DNA of 64,000 bases from contig PHBH01000018.1 of NCBI GenBank assembly GCA_002840535.1, positions 108,171 to 172,170 on the forward strand. The letters are read 5' to 3'. The notes under the pieces were generated by a model that did not search any database, was not told the DNA's origin, and saw nothing but the letters and a program-made list of their open reading frames with translations. Below are positions 34,835 to 45,118 of this stretch, piece after piece; the stretch's first letter is position 1; each line of letters begins with the position of its first letter. The DNA is from Deltaproteobacteria bacterium HGW-Deltaproteobacteria-15 (GTDB lineage: Bacteria > Desulfobacterota > DSM-4660 > Desulfatiglandales > HGW-15). The position numbers and the translations under genes were made by a program.

Positions 34835-35222
34835 TCAAGGTCTTTGGACACGGATCTTCACGGATTTGCACGGATTTTCTTTCATCCTGGATCCTGGATC
34901 TCGGATCCTGCACCCGGTCAGAGGCCGAGCTGCTTGTATGAAACGTCTTAGACAGGATAACAGGATCAGCGGGATTTCTGGTTCTGTAAGCTAAGAAAAA
35001 CACAAAAGTTTCCTGTTCGATCAATCTTGCCGCGCCGGCGGCAAGCGACCTCGCTGACTGCTGATTGCTGATCGCCAACTGTGGAATCTGACGCTTCACC
35101 AGCATGCAAACTTGATGCCCTCGAAAAAAGTCGAAAAATGCCCTTGTCTCGGCGAAGGTCGGGAACCGAGATCCATTATTTCCCGTGTTACGTGTTATGT
35201 GTCCCGTGTCCCCGTGTTCCAA
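34835..35222. repeat. Mixed word-repeat region upstream of the export and EPS genes
   Basis: Successive blocks: CACGGATTTGCACGGATTT (34848-34880), ATCCTGGATCCTGGATCTC (34885-34905), ACAGGATAACAGGATCAGCG (34953-34972), GCTGACTGCTGATTGCTGATC (35054-35074) and GTTACGTGTTATGTGTCCCG (35188-35215). No gene was found from 34767 to 35682. The last part, 35239-35682, shows nothing clear beyond a possible long leader. Confidence 0.65.
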
Positions 35223-35238
35223 CGGCATTGAAATTGCA
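35223..35238 (+). promoter_or_regulatory. Possible sigma-54 promoter for the EPS genes
   Basis: CGGCAT-N5-TTGCA with ten bases between GG and GC. It would give a leader of about 430 bases before the deacetylase gene at 35683. Two mismatches in the -24 box and the long leader make it uncertain. Confidence 0.35.
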
Positions 35239-35682
35239 GCCCTTATTAGAACAGATTCGAAGATAATGCAAGAGGTTGTTCAGGCAATCGCCGATCGAAT
35301 GCGGTGCCAACGGGGCTACCGGTCTGCAGAGGCCGTGCATGGGGCAATTTCCTGGATTTAAAGTCGCTTTTGGTTTCGAATTGTCTTTACACTTTTGTCA
35401 CATTCGCTATTATGCCGGGTTGTCTTAGAAGGGCTCGCGGCGTCCCCTGGTCACATCCAAAAGCGCTCAGCGTTTGGTTGGGAAGTGAAGGGGCGGAGCT
35501 ATGAATCGCTGCGCGATTTCATCCATCGCGGCTCTGCCGCTTGAACCGGGTGTTCTTTGATGTCATGGGGCTGTCCCCCATCATCTCCTCTTAACCTGGA
35601 ACACAGTGATTCATCCCGCCGGCCCCCATGGCCCCTAGCGGCTTCGTGTTCCGTACCACGTGTCATGTGTCACGATTCTGTA

Positions 35683-36690
35683 ATGAACATTCTTTCCATT
35701 GATGTCGAAGATTACTTCATGGTCACGGCTCTTGAGCCTGCGGTCAAGAGAAGTGAATGGGACCGATATGAATCCAGGGTCGAACGTAACACATGTCGAT
35801 TGCTGGAAATCCTAGGAAATACTTCAGCGGCGAACTCATCTGCCAACCTCGTGGGCACCGATGCACACCGCCCCCTGAACGTGACCTTTTTTTGTCTAGG
35901 CTGGGTGGCCGAAAAATTTCCACGCCTGATCAGGGAAATCCATGCGTGCGGTCATGAAATAGCTTGTCATGGCTATGATCATCGCAGGATTAATTACATG
36001 TCTCAGCATGTTTTTCGGCAAGACATCCGCAGGACCAAGGCTCTTCTGGAAGACTGTTCAAACGAGCAGGTGATCGGGTACCGGGCGCCGTCCTATTCGA
36101 TTACCGCCAACTGCTTGTGGGCATTCGAAATCCTTTCTGAAGAAGGTTTTCTATACGATTCCAGCATATTTCCCGTTCGCCATGACCTATACGGTTTCCC
36201 CGATGCCCCCAGATATCCATCCGTTGTTGCCAAGGACGGAAGGGGTGTGAGATTCATGCCGCTGAACTCCGTTTTCTCACGGCTAGCGAGGCCTGTGTCC
36301 AAACCTTCAGAGCCACATTTACTGGTTGAGTTTCCTCCATCCACCGTCAGGCTGTTCGGACAAAATGTGCCGGTGGCAGGAGGCGGCTACTTCAGATTCT
36401 TTCCAATGTCTTTCACAAGATGGGCGGTGAACCGTATTCGAAGAGAAGAGGATCTTCCGTTCATCTTCTATCTTCACCCATGGGAAATCGATCCCCGCCA
36501 GCCCAGAGTCAGAGGCATTCCCTTGAAATCCAGGTTTCGCCATTACCTCAATCTTGGTAAGACTGAAGGCCGTTTGAAGAGCTTGCTTCGCATGGTGCCG
36601 TTTACTTCCTTCCGCGACTACTTGAAAGAAGAGAAGATACTCAGCCACGAAGACACCAAGGCACAAAGAAGGGCCGGAATAATGGAATAG
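35683..36690 (+). CDS. Polysaccharide deacetylase, exosortase-associated (DUF3473) type
   Basis: 335 residues from the ATG at 35683 (MNILSIDVEDYF). The NodB-fold metal motif is the acidic pair in SIDVEDYF plus EIACHGYDHRRI, with YRAPSYSI as a further motif. The C-terminal DUF3473-like part has FRFFPMSFTRWAVNRI and FIFYLHPWEIDPRQPR. It removes N-acetyl groups from a polysaccharide precursor. The final residues, LSHEDTKAQRRAGIME, are encoded by the adjacent word repeat, so the natural C-terminus was replaced or extended. Confidence 0.88.
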   Translation: MNILSIDVEDYFMVTALEPAVKRSEWDRYESRVERNTCRLLEILGNTSAANSSANLVGTDAHRPLNVTFFCLGWVAEKFPRLIREIHACGHEIACHGYDHRRINYMSQHVFRQDIRRTKALLEDCSNEQVIGYRAPSYSITANCLWAFEILSEEGFLYDSSIFPVRHDLYGFPDAPRYPSVVAKDGRGVRFMPLNSVFSRLARPVSKPSEPHLLVEFPPSTVRLFGQNVPVAGGGYFRFFPMSFTRWAVNRIRREEDLPFIFYLHPWEIDPRQPRVRGIPLKSRFRHYLNLGKTEGRLKSLLRMVPFTSFRDYLKEEKILSHEDTKAQRRAGIME

Positions 36691-36818
36691 TGGAATGATG
36701 GATGGAAGAAAAAGCCATAATCTCAGCCACCAAGACACCAAGACGCGAAGCAGCAAGTTTATGATATTAGCCAAAAAATCAATAGTAATACCTTTGTGTC
36801 TTCGTGTCTTTGTGGCGA
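36645..36818. repeat. CACCAAGACACC inverted word repeats
   Basis: Two direct copies, CTCAGCCACGAAGACACCAA (36647) and CTCAGCCACCAAGACACCAA (36722), face the complement CCTTTGTGTCTTCGTGTCTT at 36791. A TGGAATAGTGG block lies between them. The left copy is translated as the deacetylase tail; the right arm carries the alternative start of the aminotransferase. Confidence 0.75.
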
Positions 36819-36825
36819 ATCTGAA

Positions 36826-38022
36826 GTGAGGACCCTTCCTCCCACAGCTGCTCCTGTTCCACTTAGGAGCCTTATCCGTGCTCTCGTCGAGTCGGTGGGG
36901 GGAGATCGATCCGAGGAACTCTTTCGCGATGAAATTAAGAAGTATTTCAAGGCAAAGAATGTGTTCCTGCTCTCCTCCGGCAAAGGTGCTTTGTATGTTG
37001 CTCTTGCCGCCCTGCAGCAAGTTTCAAACAGAACCGTGATTATTATCCCGGCCTATTCAAGTTTTTGCCTGGCATCCGCAGCCGCGAGAAGCGGACTTCA
37101 CGTCAAGCTCTGTGACATCGATCCTAAGACGCTGGACTTCGATCTGGATATACTGGAGCGGTTGGCTGATGAAAGGACCCTGGCAGTGATACCTGTCCAC
37201 AACCATGGCCTGGCTTGTAATATGGAAGCGATCCGGGAACGGGTCTCAGGAAATGGGGTTTACATCATTGAAGATGCGGCACAGGCGGCAGGGGCAACTA
37301 TCGAAAGACAGAAACTGGGTCTCGCAGGTGACTTGGGTATACTCAGCTTCGGGCGCGGAAAGAACTTTTGCGCATTAGGAGGAGGCGCCATTGTCACCAA
37401 CGATGACACTCTTGCCTCCATTATTGGCAATCTAATCCAAAAACTCACGAAGCCTTCAAAATCCTCAGAGGCAACCCTCTGTTTGACAGGGACGGCGCTG
37501 GGAATTCTTCTGCAGCCAAAGAGATATGCCATTCCATCCGCCCTGCCCTTTTTACATCTGGGTGCGAATGTGTTCGACCAGGGCTTCAAGGTCTCCCACC
37601 TTCCACTCATCAGCGCGGGAGTCGGAAGGCGAACACTAGCTGAGCTTGATCACGAGAACGAAATTCGGATCCATAACGCATTTTTCTATAGGAATAGCCT
37701 ACTCTCCAACCCAGATCTTCTCATTCCGAGCGGACCCCCTGAAGCTTATTCTGTTTATTTGCGTTTTCCTGTCCTGTTCAAACGCAAAGAAGATCGTGAG
37801 AGGATCCTGCTCTTGCTGACAAAAGAGAAGCTCGGTGCAAGCCGTTCCTACCCTACTCCACTGGATCAAATACCCGGTTTTCGAAAGAGCTTGATCGGAG
37901 AATGCAAGATCCCGCATGCACGGTGGGTAGCGGATCGCATCCTTACGCTGCCAACCCATCGCTACGTCCGAGAAGAGGACCGAGCGCGGATAGTCCAACT
38001 GATAAAAGAAGCTCTCAAATAA
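36826..38022 (+). CDS. DegT/DnrJ/EryC1/StrS family PLP aminotransferase-like protein
   Basis: About 398 residues from the GTG at 36826 (VRTLPPTAAPVPLRSLI); an upstream GTG at 36796 lies in repeat DNA. Family elements: LLSSGKGALYVALAAL (PLP phosphate pocket), the Asp in YIIEDAAQAAG, and the Schiff-base lysine in SFGRGKNFCALGGG. Enzymes of this family transaminate nucleotide-linked keto sugars, or sit inactive in exopolysaccharide clusters. Between deacetylase and FemAB genes, it probably makes or modifies an amino sugar of the EPS. Confidence 0.85.
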   Translation: MRTLPPTAAPVPLRSLIRALVESVGGDRSEELFRDEIKKYFKAKNVFLLSSGKGALYVALAALQQVSNRTVIIIPAYSSFCLASAAARSGLHVKLCDIDPKTLDFDLDILERLADERTLAVIPVHNHGLACNMEAIRERVSGNGVYIIEDAAQAAGATIERQKLGLAGDLGILSFGRGKNFCALGGGAIVTNDDTLASIIGNLIQKLTKPSKSSEATLCLTGTALGILLQPKRYAIPSALPFLHLGANVFDQGFKVSHLPLISAGVGRRTLAELDHENEIRIHNAFFYRNSLLSNPDLLIPSGPPEAYSVYLRFPVLFKRKEDRERILLLLTKEKLGASRSYPTPLDQIPGFRKSLIGECKIPHARWVADRILTLPTHRYVREEDRARIVQLIKEALK

Positions 38023-38456
<434 letters not shown>

Positions 38457-38463
38457 GTAAATT

Positions 38464-39501
38464 TTGAAGATACGGCTCATGACATCAGCAGATGAAGCCA
38501 ACTGGGACGCCTATGTCCACCGTCACCCGGACTCCACGCACTGTCATCTTACCGGATGGAAGCACGTAATCGAAAACACTTACGGCCACAGGTCCTATTA
38601 CCTTCTCGCAGAAGACGGCCCAGAGGTCGTTGGTCTGCTCCCTCTCTTCCTCATCAAGTCGCTGCTCTTCGGAAATCAACTTGTTTCCATGCCATTTTTG
38701 GATTGTGGCGGTGTGCTCGGAAATTCACAGGAAGTCATAGAAGCCCTTGTTCGACAAGTAATGAAACTTGGCATCGAACTGAAGGTTGATTCTGTTGAAC
38801 TGCGCCAAACAACTCCTTTCAACACCGAAAGCGGATCATGGCGCCCTACAGGACAGAACAAAGTGCGAATGGTTCTGCAACTACCTCCTTCTTCCGAAGA
38901 CCTTTTCAGATCCTTCAAAGCCAAACTAAGAAGCCAGATCCGTAGGCCCCAAAAGGAAGGCATGAGAAAAGTTCTAGGCGGCAGTGAGCTTCTCGGCTCC
39001 TTTTACGAAGTATTCTCTACGAGCATGCGGGACCTCGGCAGTCCGGTCCATGCAGCAAAACTGTTCCGAGAGGTATGCAAACAGCTCAACGCTAAGGTAA
39101 GCGTGGTTTACCATGGAGACCGACCGGCAGCAGCCGCCATAATGATCCTTTTCCATGATAATGCGCAAATCCCTTGGGCTTCCTCTCTTAAGAAATATAA
39201 CGCGTTCAGCCCAAACATGTTGCTTTACTGGACGCTTCTTGAATATGCCTGTAATCAGGGGGGCCGCTATTTTGACTTCGGCCGATCCACAAACGGTGAA
39301 GGGACCTACAGGTTCAAACTGCAATGGGGAACCGACCCGGTTCCCCTTAACTGGCGCAAGTGGTCAAAGGATGGTGGCAACGGAACCGGACTGAATACAC
39401 ACAGAGCAACTTTCCAATTAGCATCGAAAACCTGGCAAAGACTGCCTCTCCCGGTCACGGTCTGGTTGGGCCCCATAGCCCGCAAATACATCTCTCTCTG
39501 A
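38464..39501 (+). CDS. FemAB family protein, exosortase/PEP-CTERM-associated type
   Basis: 345 residues from a TTG preceded by a GAGG inside the repeat arm. GNAT-like FemAB fold: LTGWKHVIENTYGHRSYYLLAE in the first half, and the typical second half RSQIRRPQKEGMRKV, FSTSMRDLGSPVHAAKLF, YFDFGRSTNGEGTYRFKLQWGT. Relatives transfer aminoacyl groups to cell-wall or lipid-linked precursors; the exosortase-linked subgroup is found in EPS clusters with unknown acceptor. Supports assigning this cluster to that class. Confidence 0.88.
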   Translation: MKIRLMTSADEANWDAYVHRHPDSTHCHLTGWKHVIENTYGHRSYYLLAEDGPEVVGLLPLFLIKSLLFGNQLVSMPFLDCGGVLGNSQEVIEALVRQVMKLGIELKVDSVELRQTTPFNTESGSWRPTGQNKVRMVLQLPPSSEDLFRSFKAKLRSQIRRPQKEGMRKVLGGSELLGSFYEVFSTSMRDLGSPVHAAKLFREVCKQLNAKVSVVYHGDRPAAAAIMILFHDNAQIPWASSLKKYNAFSPNMLLYWTLLEYACNQGGRYFDFGRSTNGEGTYRFKLQWGTDPVPLNWRKWSKDGGNGTGLNTHRATFQLASKTWQRLPLPVTVWLGPIARKYISL

Positions 39502-39624
39502 TGGCGATTTTCCAACCAGTGATGAATGTACGGCATGACGTTTTTAAGCCTTTGAGACTCACTATTCCACAATTCCACTATTCCATCATTGCAAGAAGCC
39601 TCCCTTACTACCAAGCATAATCCA

Positions 39625-40932
39625 ATGCCCCTTGCTGAACAAAACGGTGGCAACCTGCACTCTGAGAAGCTCGGCTTCCTATTCACACTCTTTCTTATAT
39701 GGACATTCGTCCTTTTGAGCCGCCCCCAAGATATTTTCACAAGCCTGGCGCCGTTCAGGCCTGCCTTTCTCGTGAGTATGATCGTACTCTCCTTTTTTAT
39801 GTTCAGTTTTATAGATTCATTTCTTTATCCTCAATCTTCATCCCAGACATCCATTTCCTCGACACAGACAACTTTATACACTGCTCTGATCTGTATCATG
39901 ATAATTGGAGTGCCCTTTGCTGTTTATCGTAAGGGTGCATTTCTCTTCGTTTCCGATTACATCATGAAGGTAGCCCTATTCTACTTTATTTTCATTAGAA
40001 TGGTCGACACAGTGCGCAAGTTAGAAAGAGTTCTACTGGTAGGTTGTTTCGGAACAGGGTTCTACGCATACATGGCTATTATGCAAGGGATTTTAAAGGG
40101 GCAAAGACTTACTTTTGGAAGAATGTTCGATCCGAACGATTTGGCATTTTTCAGCCTTTCTTTTCTGCCTTTCAACTTCCTGTTCATTTCCAAAGAAAAT
40201 CAATTGCATCATAGAATATTTGCTATATTCAGCGTACTCTCAAGTATTCTGGTAATATTGATGTCTGGTTCAAGAGGAGGCTTTATCGCTTTTCTTGCGG
40301 TCGTAATATTCTTGTTCGTAAAGAAATCAACTTCGATCAAGAGTTGGCATAAAATCATTCTGATGGTGCTAGGCATTACTATTATAGGATCCAATCTCAT
40401 TCTAGTTGATTTTTCCCGTTATAAAACGATTACCAATCTTGATTCTGATTACAACTTCACTTCCGAAACGGGCAGGATTCGAGTCTGGAAGGAAGCATTG
40501 AGCTTTATGATTGCCAATCCTCTAACGGGAGTAGGCGTCGACTGCTTCCCCGAAGCCCTCGGCACAAAGCGCTCCCAAGATGGCTCGAAACCCAGGTGGC
40601 AGACTACACATAACTCATTTCTTCTAATCGGTGCTGAAACTGGACTCATAGGATTTGTCCTTTTTGTGCTCATGAATTTTAACTCCTTCAGGATATTCTG
40701 GCACGCAGAGCAAAAAGGAATTTCTGAAAAGATGCTCAAAATTGGAGAAATGGCTAAAATTGGATTTGTCGGCCACCTCATCTGCATTATGTTCCTTAGC
40801 CAGACTTATTCCTTCTATTGGATTTTTTACATCGCCCTGTCGTGTGTTCTGCAAAAATTCAGGCGAACGGAGGTTGAATCCGGATTGATAGATGTATCAA
40901 ATAACTTTCGCTCCAGCGAGGCTCGGCTTTAA
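39625..40932 (+). CDS. O-antigen ligase / Wzy-like polymerase, exosortase-associated type
   Basis: 435 residues from the ATG at 39625, ten or more hydrophobic helices. The opening has FVLLSRPQDIFTSLAPFRPAF, a pattern of exosortase-linked ligases. The Wzy_C/WaaL signature region is GSRGGFIAFL, then the periplasmic loop LTGVGVDCFPEAL ... TTHNSFLLIGAETGLIGF with the conserved His. It joins or polymerises lipid-linked glycans on the periplasmic face. Base composition becomes more A+T rich here than upstream. Confidence 0.85.
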   Translation: MPLAEQNGGNLHSEKLGFLFTLFLIWTFVLLSRPQDIFTSLAPFRPAFLVSMIVLSFFMFSFIDSFLYPQSSSQTSISSTQTTLYTALICIMIIGVPFAVYRKGAFLFVSDYIMKVALFYFIFIRMVDTVRKLERVLLVGCFGTGFYAYMAIMQGILKGQRLTFGRMFDPNDLAFFSLSFLPFNFLFISKENQLHHRIFAIFSVLSSILVILMSGSRGGFIAFLAVVIFLFVKKSTSIKSWHKIILMVLGITIIGSNLILVDFSRYKTITNLDSDYNFTSETGRIRVWKEALSFMIANPLTGVGVDCFPEALGTKRSQDGSKPRWQTTHNSFLLIGAETGLIGFVLFVLMNFNSFRIFWHAEQKGISEKMLKIGEMAKIGFVGHLICIMFLSQTYSFYWIFYIALSCVLQKFRRTEVESGLIDVSNNFRSSEARL

Positions 40933-41217
40933 GATGGCTTGGCTTCACCGTGCCTGGGGCGAAGCAACCTGAACCTCTTGCAAACTCACTCTTTCCCAAG
41001 AAGCGTCCTTGGAAATAGAGACCTTTCTGGGACATTTTTCAATCAAAAATTGAGGAATGATTTTTATCTAAAGGTTATGTCAACCATTTCGTGTGAAAGT
41101 CTCTTCTCCCAATCTTTTGAGGAAAGGCAGATTTGTAGGCCCTTTTCCTATGTTTTGAGGTCCAACTCAGTTCCACCTTGAGACAGATGAAAACCAGTAA
41201 CATATCCAAGATCTTTC

Positions 41218-41640
41218 TCATGCTACGATCGCCTTAGGCTCGGTTCTTCCTTTAAACTCTTTGTTACCTCTTTCAAGGACATTGGTGGTTCGAAGGCAGA
41301 TCCACTCCTCTTCAGGGTAATGTAGATATGTCAAACACGCTTCCAATGAGTTTTCAAAGCACTTCAACACTGAGGGGATCTCCTTCCCCCAATTGCCTTT
41401 GAACTACTTGATGACTCCGATGGCCTTCTTCCGAGAAGAGGCATAAAAATGGATTTCACTTCATCTGCAATGGTCTTCTTCAGCTTTCTCGGAACTTTTG
41501 CCAACACGTTGCGCGAACATGGACTTGGCATCTCTGGTTTTTGCATTCGGGAACTCCTCTTTGAAGACCCCCTCATGGCCCTTGAGGCGATCCATGATTC
41601 CAAAGTTACAGTACTCATTCGTTGAAGAGCGTTCAGACTT
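41218..41640 (-). pseudogene. IS256-family transposase remnant
   Basis: On the minus strand the C-terminal part of a mutator-type transposase can be read across frames: MDRLKGHEGVFKEEFPNAKT, then RNVLAKVPRKLKKTIADEVK, CLTYLHYPEEEWICLRTTNV and LERGNKEFKGRTEPKAIVA before a stop at 41218. The N-terminal half and catalytic residues are missing and several frameshifts are needed. The flanks 40933-41217 and 41641-41702 show no genes. It separates the export region from the glycosyltransferase region. Confidence 0.78.
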
Positions 41641-41702
41641 TTCGTGAACGACCGTTATTCTTCCCTACACCAAAATAGAAAACCTGAATGCATGAAGATT
41701 GT

Positions 41703-42893
41703 ATGAACTGCAAATACCACGATGACAAAACAGTTTTAGTAACACAGGCTGGAACACGTATAGGATATATGATTACCTATAGTCTCGGTAAAAAGGGAAT
41801 AGTGGTTTATGGAGCGGATTCCAGGTACTTGACGATGACTTCCTTTTCACGCTATTGCCGCAACTTTTATCGATATCCGCATCCAAATCATGAGCCGGAC
41901 AGGTACTTCGAAATGATAAACCGACTGATCGAAACCCTGGATATCGACTTGCTTATTCCTGCTTATGACGAAGCAATTTTCCTTTCGAAATTCCGAAACA
42001 AGTTAATCAAACCACAGGTTATTGCCGCAATCCCGGCTTATGAAAAGCTAATGATCTTGCACCATAAGCCCTCGCTATATGCATTATGCAAAGAACTTGG
42101 GTGTGACATAATCAATCACATGCTTCTTGAATCGATTGAAGATTTAGAGAAAGTGGCTAACACTTTTGCGTTCCCCATTGTACTAAAACCGGAACGTGGT
42201 GGGGGAGGATGGGCCGTACAATTCGTTCAAAATCGAAAAGAACTTTACAGGTTCTGGAATGCTTTTGACCAGAAGCGCCATGGTAATAGACTTTTTGCTC
42301 AGGAGTACATTGGGGGAGATCTCTATGGTCACGGAGTAATTTGCCTGCAAGGTAAGGTCCTGGCAGCCAATACATACCGCATTTGCCGCCAGCACCCTCC
42401 CGGCTGCGGTACGTCCACTTTTAGAAAAACAGTGGAACTTGCCGACATTCGCCGGCAAGTAGCGATTATATTGGCAAACCTTTCGTGGACAGGAGTCTGC
42501 CAAATGGATTTCATGAGACGAGAACAAGATGACCGGATGTTTATCATGGATGCTAATCCAAGATTCTGGGGAAGTACAGCCCATGGATTGGCATGCGGGG
42601 TCAATTTTCCTTTCTTACTCTATCTGCTAGCGAGCGATCAAAACAATGAAATACTAATTCCACCTGTCTGCCAAGGAGAACCCACTTCGACTTGGTTGTG
42701 GGGAGATATGGTGGTGATGCTCCAAAGACTGCTAAAGAGCCCCTTGAGAATCCAAGTCATTAAAGAGCATTTGCATAGTTGGAGCGATACCTATTTTGAC
42801 GACTTTCTGAGGGAAGATCCTCTGCCTTTTTTCTCATACCCGATCCAGAAAGTCGCTGCAGCAATCTTAAGGTTTCGTGGAGAAGGCTTTTAA
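41703..42893 (+). CDS. ATP-grasp ligase
   Basis: About 397 residues (start 41703, or 41688). Nucleotide-binding opening TVLVTQAGTRIGYMITYSLGKKG, ATP-grasp core FPIVLKPERGGGGWAVQFVQ, and metal/ATP residues around FIMDANPRFWGSTAHG. Relatives of the CarB-like/PylC-like class join carboxylates to amines. In glycan clusters they may add amino acids to sugars (inference). It overlaps the next gene by 17 bp. Confidence 0.82.
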   Translation: MNCKYHDDKTVLVTQAGTRIGYMITYSLGKKGIVVYGADSRYLTMTSFSRYCRNFYRYPHPNHEPDRYFEMINRLIETLDIDLLIPAYDEAIFLSKFRNKLIKPQVIAAIPAYEKLMILHHKPSLYALCKELGCDIINHMLLESIEDLEKVANTFAFPIVLKPERGGGGWAVQFVQNRKELYRFWNAFDQKRHGNRLFAQEYIGGDLYGHGVICLQGKVLAANTYRICRQHPPGCGTSTFRKTVELADIRRQVAIILANLSWTGVCQMDFMRREQDDRMFIMDANPRFWGSTAHGLACGVNFPFLLYLLASDQNNEILIPPVCQGEPTSTWLWGDMVVMLQRLLKSPLRIQVIKEHLHSWSDTYFDDFLREDPLPFFSYPIQKVAAAILRFRGEGF

Positions 42894-44040
42894 CTGCCAG
42901 ACGATGGGTTACACGAAAAACCCTAGAGTGATGATCTTAATCGCGGCCAAACATATCACCACAGGACCGATGAAGGGGATTCTACAGCTACTGAAGTACT
43001 CGGGACAATCTGAATATATTTTTCACCTATTCAACTTTCGTTTGAATCAAGACTGCAACGCAGACCAATTCGAATACGCCACACTGCAACATGGTATTAA
43101 GACCCAGTTTCTATATCAGGGGAAATGTGGGTACATTTCTTTAATTAGACAGGCCAGGCAGTTCGTTCGCGCCAATGATATTAACATAATCCAGACACAT
43201 GGATATAAGCCATCCATCATAGGCTTATTCATAAAACTGCAGTGTGGAGTGAAATGGATTTGTGCGATGCATGGCAGGACAACGGAAAATTTCAAAATTC
43301 GCATTTATCACATGTTTGATAGATTCGTTCAGAATTTTGCCGACCGGGTTGTGTTTGTCTCAAAGGCCGAGCGGCAGCGTACATTTTGCAGGGGCGGTAG
43401 AAACAGAATCCGAATAATATACAATGCCGTTGATCTGGCTCGACCTGCCGCAACATCAGAGCTAAAGGACTCGTTAAGAGAAAGGATGAGTATTTCCAAT
43501 CATGCACGGGTGGTCTCCGTCATTGGCCGGCTCAGTCCTGAAAAAGGAGTCGACGTTTTCATCCACGCATTTGCCAAGGTAGCTAAAAGCATACCCGAAG
43601 CCCACGCAGTACTGGTAGGCGATGGCCAGGAACGACTTGCCTTAGAGGCATATATAGACTCTCTCGGGTTGCGTAGTAGAGTACATTTTGCAGGTTACAC
43701 CGAAACACCGGGGGATTTCATCAACGCATCGGACCTGATCGTTTTACCATCACGCAGCGAGGGAATGCCAAACGTTGCACTCGAAGCGATGGCTTTAGAA
43801 AAGCCTGTGATAGCGACTATGGTTGGCGGTATTCCAGAGATCATTGAGCATGGAGTCAGCGGCCTTTTGGTCCCGCCTCAAAATCCTGCGGCTATTGCTG
43901 AGGCTACGAAGAGACTACTACGCGACCCTTGCTTAGCGAAACGCCTCGCAAAGGCAGGGCGTTCCTGTGTGCGAAAGTACTTTTCTCCTGAGCAACGAGC
44001 AGAAGCGTGGTTTGAAATGTATAGAGAACTACTATGCTAA
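42877..44040 (+). CDS. Glycosyltransferase family 4 (GT-B)
   Basis: 387 residues from GTG (alternative ATG at 42904). N-terminal acceptor domain (HITTGPMKGILQLLKYSGQS, IIQTHGYKPSIIGLF) and C-terminal donor domain (VVSVIGRLSPEKGVDVFIHAF, then VLPSRSEGMPNVALEAMALE with the E-x7-E motif). Transfers a sugar from a nucleotide donor to the growing lipid-linked glycan on the cytoplasmic side. Sugar specificity unknown. Confidence 0.88.
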   Translation: MEKAFNCQTMGYTKNPRVMILIAAKHITTGPMKGILQLLKYSGQSEYIFHLFNFRLNQDCNADQFEYATLQHGIKTQFLYQGKCGYISLIRQARQFVRANDINIIQTHGYKPSIIGLFIKLQCGVKWICAMHGRTTENFKIRIYHMFDRFVQNFADRVVFVSKAERQRTFCRGGRNRIRIIYNAVDLARPAATSELKDSLRERMSISNHARVVSVIGRLSPEKGVDVFIHAFAKVAKSIPEAHAVLVGDGQERLALEAYIDSLGLRSRVHFAGYTETPGDFINASDLIVLPSRSEGMPNVALEAMALEKPVIATMVGGIPEIIEHGVSGLLVPPQNPAAIAEATKRLLRDPCLAKRLAKAGRSCVRKYFSPEQRAEAWFEMYRELLC

Positions 44041-44159
44041 TCGACACAAGACATCAATTTGCTGGACACCTAATCTTGAGAGAACACATAGCATCTTCAC
44101 AATTGGCATTCGATTTTCAGGGTGGCAGGACAGTGTCACACTTATGAAGAGAGGTATTC

Positions 44160-44990
44160 ATGAAAACCAGTGAACAATCTATTAATCTTTGGTCATCCTG
44201 GAAAAGCCACTTTTCTGGAAATCCTACATCTTCTGGTTCAAGGCAAGATCCCAAAATGACAGTTTTGATACATGCAGTAGAAGCTGCCACTGTGCGAGAA
44301 TTGGTAGACTTCGGTCCGATAGAATCTTTACTTGATATTGGAGCAGGGGGAGGGAGATGGACAAAGGAATTCTCAAGAAGCGTAGACTCAGTTGTATCTA
44401 TTGAGCCTTCCGATATTTTTCAAATTCTTACCGAAAACGTTCGCGATATTCCAAATGTCCAATGCAACAAGATATCCTTTGAACAGCTATCAGAAGATAG
44501 ATGCTACGATATGATTGTTGTCTCTGGAGTTCTACTGCAAGTTGTTGAAGATGTAGATGTTGATTTTTTTATCTCCAAGATCGGAAGGATACTTAATCCT
44601 GGCGGGATTGTATTTCTGAGAGACTTCGTGGCGTCCAGAGGCAAAACTATGATCGACTGGAAGCTTTATCCGTCGGTTACCCGCCCAATTCCAAGTAAAT
44701 GCCGATATTGGGAGAGGCTTAGACCACAATCATACTACGAAAACCTTTTTCAAAAGAATGGATTGAACATTGAATTTTGTGTACCTTCACATGCCCCCTT
44801 TTTCCAGTATTTGCCATCTTATCTACGAGTCGCTCAGCCCTATATTGGTAAGCTGCTTCAATCTATTTTCTCTAAGGATAACCTGTCGTTCGTGCTGATC
44901 TATAATCGACTGGTTCGTAGAGTTTATGCAAAGCTCCAAGACACATTCTCTGTAAGGGCCTGCAGATTATTTATCTTCAGGAAAATATGA
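44160..44990 (+). CDS. Class I SAM-dependent methyltransferase
   Basis: 276 residues. SAM-binding motif I ESLLDIGAGGGRWTKEFS near residue 57, acidic SIEPS of motif II, and YDMIVVSGVLLQVVEDVD plus LNPGGIVFLRDFV (motifs IV/V). Probably methylates a sugar or lipid-glycan intermediate, given glycosyltransferases on both sides. A basic C-terminal stretch follows the domain. Confidence 0.82.
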   Translation: MKTSEQSINLWSSWKSHFSGNPTSSGSRQDPKMTVLIHAVEAATVRELVDFGPIESLLDIGAGGGRWTKEFSRSVDSVVSIEPSDIFQILTENVRDIPNVQCNKISFEQLSEDRCYDMIVVSGVLLQVVEDVDVDFFISKIGRILNPGGIVFLRDFVASRGKTMIDWKLYPSVTRPIPSKCRYWERLRPQSYYENLFQKNGLNIEFCVPSHAPFFQYLPSYLRVAQPYIGKLLQSIFSKDNLSFVLIYNRLVRRVYAKLQDTFSVRACRLFIFRKI

Positions 44991-45118
44991 GGAAAGAAGA
45001 ACCTATTCCTCGTTCTGGAACGGTGTTGGTGATCCCCTTCACAACAGATCACTTGCCGTTTTCCATCACTCAAGCAGACCTTTTACCTTTTCAATCTCTG
45101 AGCTAAACATCAATTCCT

